Part shown: in pieces, positions 59,766-64,000 of the stretch | Layout: each line of letters starts with the position of its first letter | Position numbering within the stretch: position 1 is the first letter of the stretch | Assembly: GCA_946811695.1 (NCBI GenBank) | Contig: OX328124.1 | Span: forward strand, 95,255,304 to 95,319,303 | Length of the DNA: 64,000 nucleotides | Source of the DNA: Gonocerus acuteangulatus | Taxonomy: Eukaryota > Arthropoda > Insecta > Hemiptera > Coreidae | Reading direction: 5' to 3' | Notes under the pieces: generated by a model | What the model was told of the DNA's origin: nothing | Seen by the model: only the letters and a program-made list of their open reading frames with translations | The model's database searches: none | Made by a program: the position numbers and the translations under genes

Positions 59766-60547
59766 AGTTTCCAATTCTGGTCCATGCAAGGAAGCAAACA
59801 TGATTGCGTCTGATATAGTTGAACTGAAGCTGAAGAGGACAGCATCAATGCCGGGTATTTTGCCAGTCTGATCTCCAACTTGCCTCACCAACTTTTCCAC
59901 CTCTACAAGAAAGTTAGACCAGGGTAAATCCAGCTCGGTAGTTCTCTGCTGGGTAAGACAGCCACGCATCACGTTGAGGCAGTATCCAATGCAAGGTTTA
60001 ACCCTCGAAGGCAACCCCTGACACTTGGGACAGTAGTACAGCCTCAGGAGAGCTTTCCTGCAGGAGTCCGTGTTCTCGGGCATCGTCGACATGACGTGAT
60101 CGGTAACATTTAGCACTTCCAAGCCCAGGGAGAGTGCTTGAAGGAGGACTTTGGTCGTTTCGAAGGACTTGGCGACCTTAGAGCCGAGTTCTTCTGGGAA
60201 ATGGCCGAAAGGGCGTATCGCATCTGCGGACTTGATGAGACAGGCAGCATATTCGTCAGTGATTGAGGAGACGTTGCTCTCGAGGCTGTGTACCGTTTCC
60301 TGGTAAACCATCGGGAAGAGATGCTTGAAGAAGTTGGTTACAAAGCCTTGGAGTGTGGCGGCGTCTTCCGTGGGAACTGCTGGCGGCAAATCTGTTGGAA
60401 TCTTCCTTCCCCGCTCCAGGAACTCAGACAAGGAGGAGTAAAGCTCATTCACTGGTTGACGCACTTCATTCCACATTCCTTTGTAGACTTCGGCGAAGAT
60501 GGACAGAGTCAAGTTTTCACTCGCTTTTGACACTCGCCGTACTTCGT
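59763..60547 (-). CDS. dally: Glypican core protein, one internal exon (dally / GPC3-GPC5 type)
   Basis: Glypicans are GPI-anchored heparan-sulfate proteoglycans of the cell surface that shape Wnt, Hedgehog and BMP gradients. The exon gives 261 whole codons: two bases complete a codon split with the upstream exon, and it ends on a codon boundary. Counting from the first whole codon (GAA), Cys fall at 102, 162, 172, 175, 185, 189 and 196. CPKCQG (172-177), PCIGYC (184-189) and MRGC (193-196) form the glypican signature, with one more residue between G177 and P184 than I expect from vertebrate relatives. N-glycosylation sequons are N11-L-T, N91-V-S and N146-V-T. The stretch LGLEVLNVTDH (140-150) resembles GPC3/GPC5 more than GPC4/GPC6, hence dally rather than dally-like; that choice is inference. 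Signal peptide, Ser-Gly attachment sites and GPI signal must lie in other exons, none recognised here. The reading frame is intact, so this looks like a live gene. Confidence 0.93.
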
Positions 60548-60566
60548 CTGAAACCAAAAAAAAACA
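60548..60566 (-). other. 3' splice acceptor of the glypican exon
   Basis: On the minus strand a T-rich tract (nine T, then GGTTTCAG) ends in CAG immediately before the exon. The open frame continues a little upstream only by chance, through intronic codons. The intron interrupts a codon after its first base. Confidence 0.85.
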
Positions 60567-60569
60567 CAT

Positions 60570-62080
60570 TAAATTCAAAGTAACTTCATTATTAAACTAC
60601 ATGTCCATCAATAGCATTTAGAAGAAACCTATAGGTTTATATTTGCCATAAAATAGCAAAAGAATTTAATGATCAAACATTTTACTAAAGATGCACACAT
60701 AATATAAGTAGGTATTTAAATTTCTAAGACCGATTTTTGTAATATATGTTTTATGAAGCGTCGACATTTCATGTCATAACGACATGATTTCGCCATTCGG
60801 TCAACGTCATAAGCGAGTTTTATAGCTGGTGGAAGAGCTCTATCAATTAAAATCTGAATGCATTTTATTTTTAAGCTGAATTAAGTTCAGGAATTAGCGA
60901 GTAAAATAACAAATTCTTTACAATAATATAACAACAATGTCCATGTAATACAAAAAATTATGTGAGATGTAATAATTGCATAATAATTTATGATTTACTT
61001 AGAAAAATAAATAAATTAATTTATTATTTATGTAGTTATTTACGCTACACCTCTTTCGCTACTTCCAATATATAAGTGGCTAAAAACGTTACCCGTTAAA
61101 ACAAGATAAAAAAATTAAACGATAAAAGAAAGAGCACGAAAAATCATACAAAAGAAATAATAATAGTGCGATAATAGTGATTGTTAAAATCGAATTAAAA
61201 ATAAATAAAACGACTAAAATAATTTAATATACCTATAAGATTAAATTACTTTTACCACGATCAGTAATTGGCAATAAAAAAAATTCATGCATAAGAAATG
61301 TAAAACTCAATTAATAGATCAAACAGATTTTATATATAAATTGAGGCATTTTGCTTCGAAACCGGTTATAGTGAGTTTTATAAGTTTCTCAGTAATGATG
61401 TAAAACCACTTGAGAAAATCAATTAGAAAAAAAAAAGAAGCCATTAATAATATGTTATGCCAATAACGAATTACGCAGAAGGTCAATGAATAGAAAAATC
61501 TGTTAAAACTTCTATAGCACTACTGGTTTCGCGATCACAGGACGCCTCTTCAGGAGATCAAGCTAGTATTTGTTTAGCCAGCTTTTACTTCTTATTTTTA
61601 AATAATCTGAAGCGTGATTCGTCGAAAGGAAACGCAATTACTCCTAATACACCTATTGTAGTTCGAATATATTCAAACCACATCTTAGGCAATAGTTGCG
61701 CACGATGCATATAGAGTTTCGTCAAAGAAAACAAATTAAGGCTGTTACAAGTAAATATATAAATATGGTCTTGAGTATAGTCCCACTACTAGTGGAAACA
61801 GTTCGCAAATTTCCACAGCACAACTTCCTCCTTAGTTGTTCCCGATGTATACCACACTTTGTTCAAAAACAAAGGGTGGTATGGGCAAACTATAAATTTG
61901 TGTCCAGAGAAAAAAAATCTCTGTCCAGATCGATTTGATATTTCTAATAGCGAACTCACCCAATCATTGTAGGAGTCGCTCGATGGTGGGAATTGGTGTC
62001 CATAATGATGATTAAAAGTCCAGAATTTCCAAAGAAGTTTCATTTTATTTTATTTATTTAAATTTTAACTTTCTTTTATA
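60570..62080. other. Glypican intron, AT-rich
   Basis: Upstream intron relative to the minus-strand gene. No exon recognised. Contains the motif at 61515-61556. Confidence 0.55.
61515..61556 (-). ncRNA. Hammerhead-like motif, third type
   Basis: Minus strand: CTCCTGAAGA (box 61547-61553), G, stem GCG...CGC around TCCTGTGAT, GAAA (61527-61530), CCAGTAGTGC. CTGAAGA fits CUGANGA and there is again one unpaired base before a short stem. No GUC directly follows. Confidence 0.35.
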
Positions 62081-62084
62081 ATTG

Positions 62085-62322
62085 AAGGGGTTGGGCCAAA
62101 ATAGTGCCAAGCAACATTTTTAAAACAACTGTAGCTGCTATATGTGGGACTATCAATCTATCATGATGCTAGTAAGATATGACTACAACGTGCTCTGTAA
62201 TGTACTTAATCTTGTTGCCCCTAACAATTTCAAATGGTAGTCCCACATAGTATCTAACATTCAGCAGCTACAGTTAAGGTTTGTTAAAAATGTTGCGCGG
62301 CACTATTTTGCCCCGACCCCTT
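62085..62322. mobile_element. Palindromic MITE
   Basis: AAGGGGTTGGGCCAAAATAG (62085) pairs with its diverged complement ending 62322 (CTATTTTGCCCCGACCCC). Pairing continues inward through GCAACATTTTTAA, ACTGTAGCTGCT and TGTGGGACTA. 238 bp, non-coding. Target duplication unclear. Confidence 0.75.
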
Positions 62323-62979
62323 TAGTTAACTCAGTAAAAGGAGAGAGATACCACTTTCAAAAGGTCGAATCTGCCGACTATTAGATTGTCCAAATACAAA
62401 GTAATGAATAACAGTTTTTTCGCTCAGTGAAGTGGTGATTTTCACTTTGGACACTTTTCATCGAAGATATATATAAAACATAACAGGAGTTATCTTCAGT
62501 ATCTGTTAGGTAGGATCGAGGTTTTGATAATATAAAAGAAGCAGACACAATGAAAAAGCGTTGTTTTGAGGGAGAAAGAAGCGTGTATACGGGAATAGTA
62601 AACGGACCCGACGGTTAAACAACAGATAAAGTAAACATGAAAGATAGACGATCCTGAAGCCAAACAATTTGTCACTTCAATGTATGCAGGTCTGAGACTG
62701 GACAGCTCTATCTAACCGGAAGATAGCCACGCAGTCTAGAGGCCGCTTCTAGAATCTTTTATCCTATGCTGGATTTGTCTTTATTTCTGGGACACAGGCA
62801 CAGAAAAAAAAATATTATAACTCCCCTACAGTGTGGCCATCCTGTAAAAAGAAAAATGTATAAACTAAAAAAGTTTCGTCCGCAGTAGGTGAACAACTAA
62901 GCACGAAGTTTAGACTACGGCTAATTCTTTAGGAACGTCGTTCTGAATAAATACGTAATAAACATAAACAATAAGATGT

Positions 62980-63095
62980 AGATAGTTATCCGTTGAGATG
63001 TTAAGATGTCAGGGAATGGGTTGGCTAAGAGAAAACTTAAGATTTTTGAACTTTTCGGCAATCTCTTTGGCGCATTCTTCGGCTAATATACATAA
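62980..63095 (+). repeat. Element B end relic
   Basis: GATAGTTATCCGTTGAGATG, TTAAGATGTCAGGGAATGGG, TTGGCTAAGAG aligns with the left end of element B copy 2 (GATAGTTAGCCGTCGAGGTG, ATGGAATGGTTGGGATTC). Confidence 0.5.
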
Positions 63096-63099
63096 TTAC

Positions 63100-64000
63100 A
63101 AACGAGAATAATCACAACAGTAACAAACTACTTTTACATTATGGCAATAGGTTCAAAAACCAATTTTTTTAAATGGATATGAGATAAACATAGTTTTCTT
63201 TTTATATAAGTAGGGTATGAATCAGTTTTCTATAAGTAGGGTATGAATCAGTTTTTTCTTCATGAAAACATATTCATTGTATATAGTTTAATTATTGTGT
63301 ATTTTGTTTAGATTTATTTCGTAATCCTTCAATATTTATTTCTTATTAGTATTAATCCTAATCAAATGTGGTGGAATCCTTAGTGTTAAATCGTTAATTT
63401 ATATGAAAAATAAAATAGTCAGTCATATATACACTAACAACCTTTTTTTTTTTTTATAACCAAATTCATCGGTAGATTTATAAAAATCTTGAGAGTAAGT
63501 AAAAAAATTAACAGAGACCCCGGAGTAAAAAAAAAAAAAAATGGTAGAGAAACACAACAGCATCAACAACAATGGCAAAGTGTGTTCCTCTTCCATTTTT
63601 TCACTTAGGTCCTCTGTTAATATATTAGCTCTCAACAAGTTGTGTATGAAATTACAGATATACATACCTAATATACATCTAAAAAAATATTTTGTTTTTT
63701 TACCTATTGTCATGTAATACAAAATGAATTTCGTGCCTAATAATGCAAAAAAAAAAGTAATTTTTTTTTGTCAAATTTCAAAAAATTATACTTACAAGTC
63801 AGAGAGAGGACCCCAACCGGCAGGAAGGAAACAAGCAAGAAATTGAACGAATAAATATTCATATTAAGACTAAGTTGGGGAGGAATAGGAGACTGGAAGT
63901 TATGGAGAATTTCAAATAATTCATATCCGCTTTTATGAAATGTGAATGGGATAGAAGAAAAGGTTCAGCCGTCCAGTAAAAATGGACACAATACAATATG
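63100..64000. other. AT-rich intron-like end of window
   Basis: A short direct repeat TATAAGTAGGGTATGAATCA occurs twice near 63204-63250. A 99-codon frame on minus (63423-63722) is low-complexity and not called. Confidence 0.45.

Overview
This window is animal nuclear DNA, almost certainly from an arthropod and probably an insect. It is AT-rich and intron-like. It holds only one convincing host protein-coding exon, and most of the rest is transposable elements of several classes at different stages of decay. The species cannot be fixed from the sequence. No bacterial operon, CRISPR array, canonical tRNA gene or functional rRNA gene is seen.

Host gene. A 785-bp internal exon on the minus strand (59763-60547) encodes the cysteine-rich core of a glypican, closest by recognition to the dally/GPC3/GPC5 branch. 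It has a consensus-like acceptor and donor. No other glypican exon was recognised, so the remainder is best read as its introns and possibly flanking DNA.

Layout. 1-4.5 kb: AT-rich DNA without recognised genes. 4.5-7.3 kb: an RTE-type reverse-transcriptase relic, then a long foldback palindrome invaded by a short element (family B) that was itself invaded by family A. 7.8-11.4 kb: tRNA-type SINEs, an internally deleted mariner and a 716-bp inverted-repeat element. 12.3-22.2 kb: copies of a Helentron-like repeat, a MITE, a pogo/Tigger relic carrying a SINE, 5S-rRNA-type SINEs and a 5'-truncated RTE copy. 25.9-28 kb: the 3' end of a Penelope-like element (PLE) and two SINEs. 29.4-35.4 kb: paired AT-rich repeats, a Jockey-type relic, a younger Jockey-type insertion with perfect target duplications, and a Helentron-like copy. 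35.4-39.1 kb: two almost identical 1,820-bp tandem copies, each with a hAT-type MITE. 39.5-49.2 kb: a SINE split by a MITE, a 446-bp repeat unit, a non-LTR insertion of exactly 1,000 bp, and more Helentron-like copies. 49.6-55.9 kb: a shared 3' repeat, a foldback split by a hAT MITE, and a nearly complete Helentron-like copy carrying family A. 56-64 kb: SINE, minisatellite, inverted repeats, the glypican exon and a palindromic MITE.

Most interesting signal. Short inverted elements A and B, and the 3' end of the PLE, share a structured motif: CTGANGA, one base, a hairpin, then GAAA. Between families A and B the hairpin sequence changes but stays paired, while the flanks stay fixed. This matches the layout of a hammerhead ribozyme core, a motif known from Penelope-like elements, but with one extra base before stem II. 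Families A and B have 12-14 bp target duplications, so they look like small ribozyme-bearing retroelements probably mobilised by a PLE. All repeat boundaries were read by eye; no database search or folding was run.
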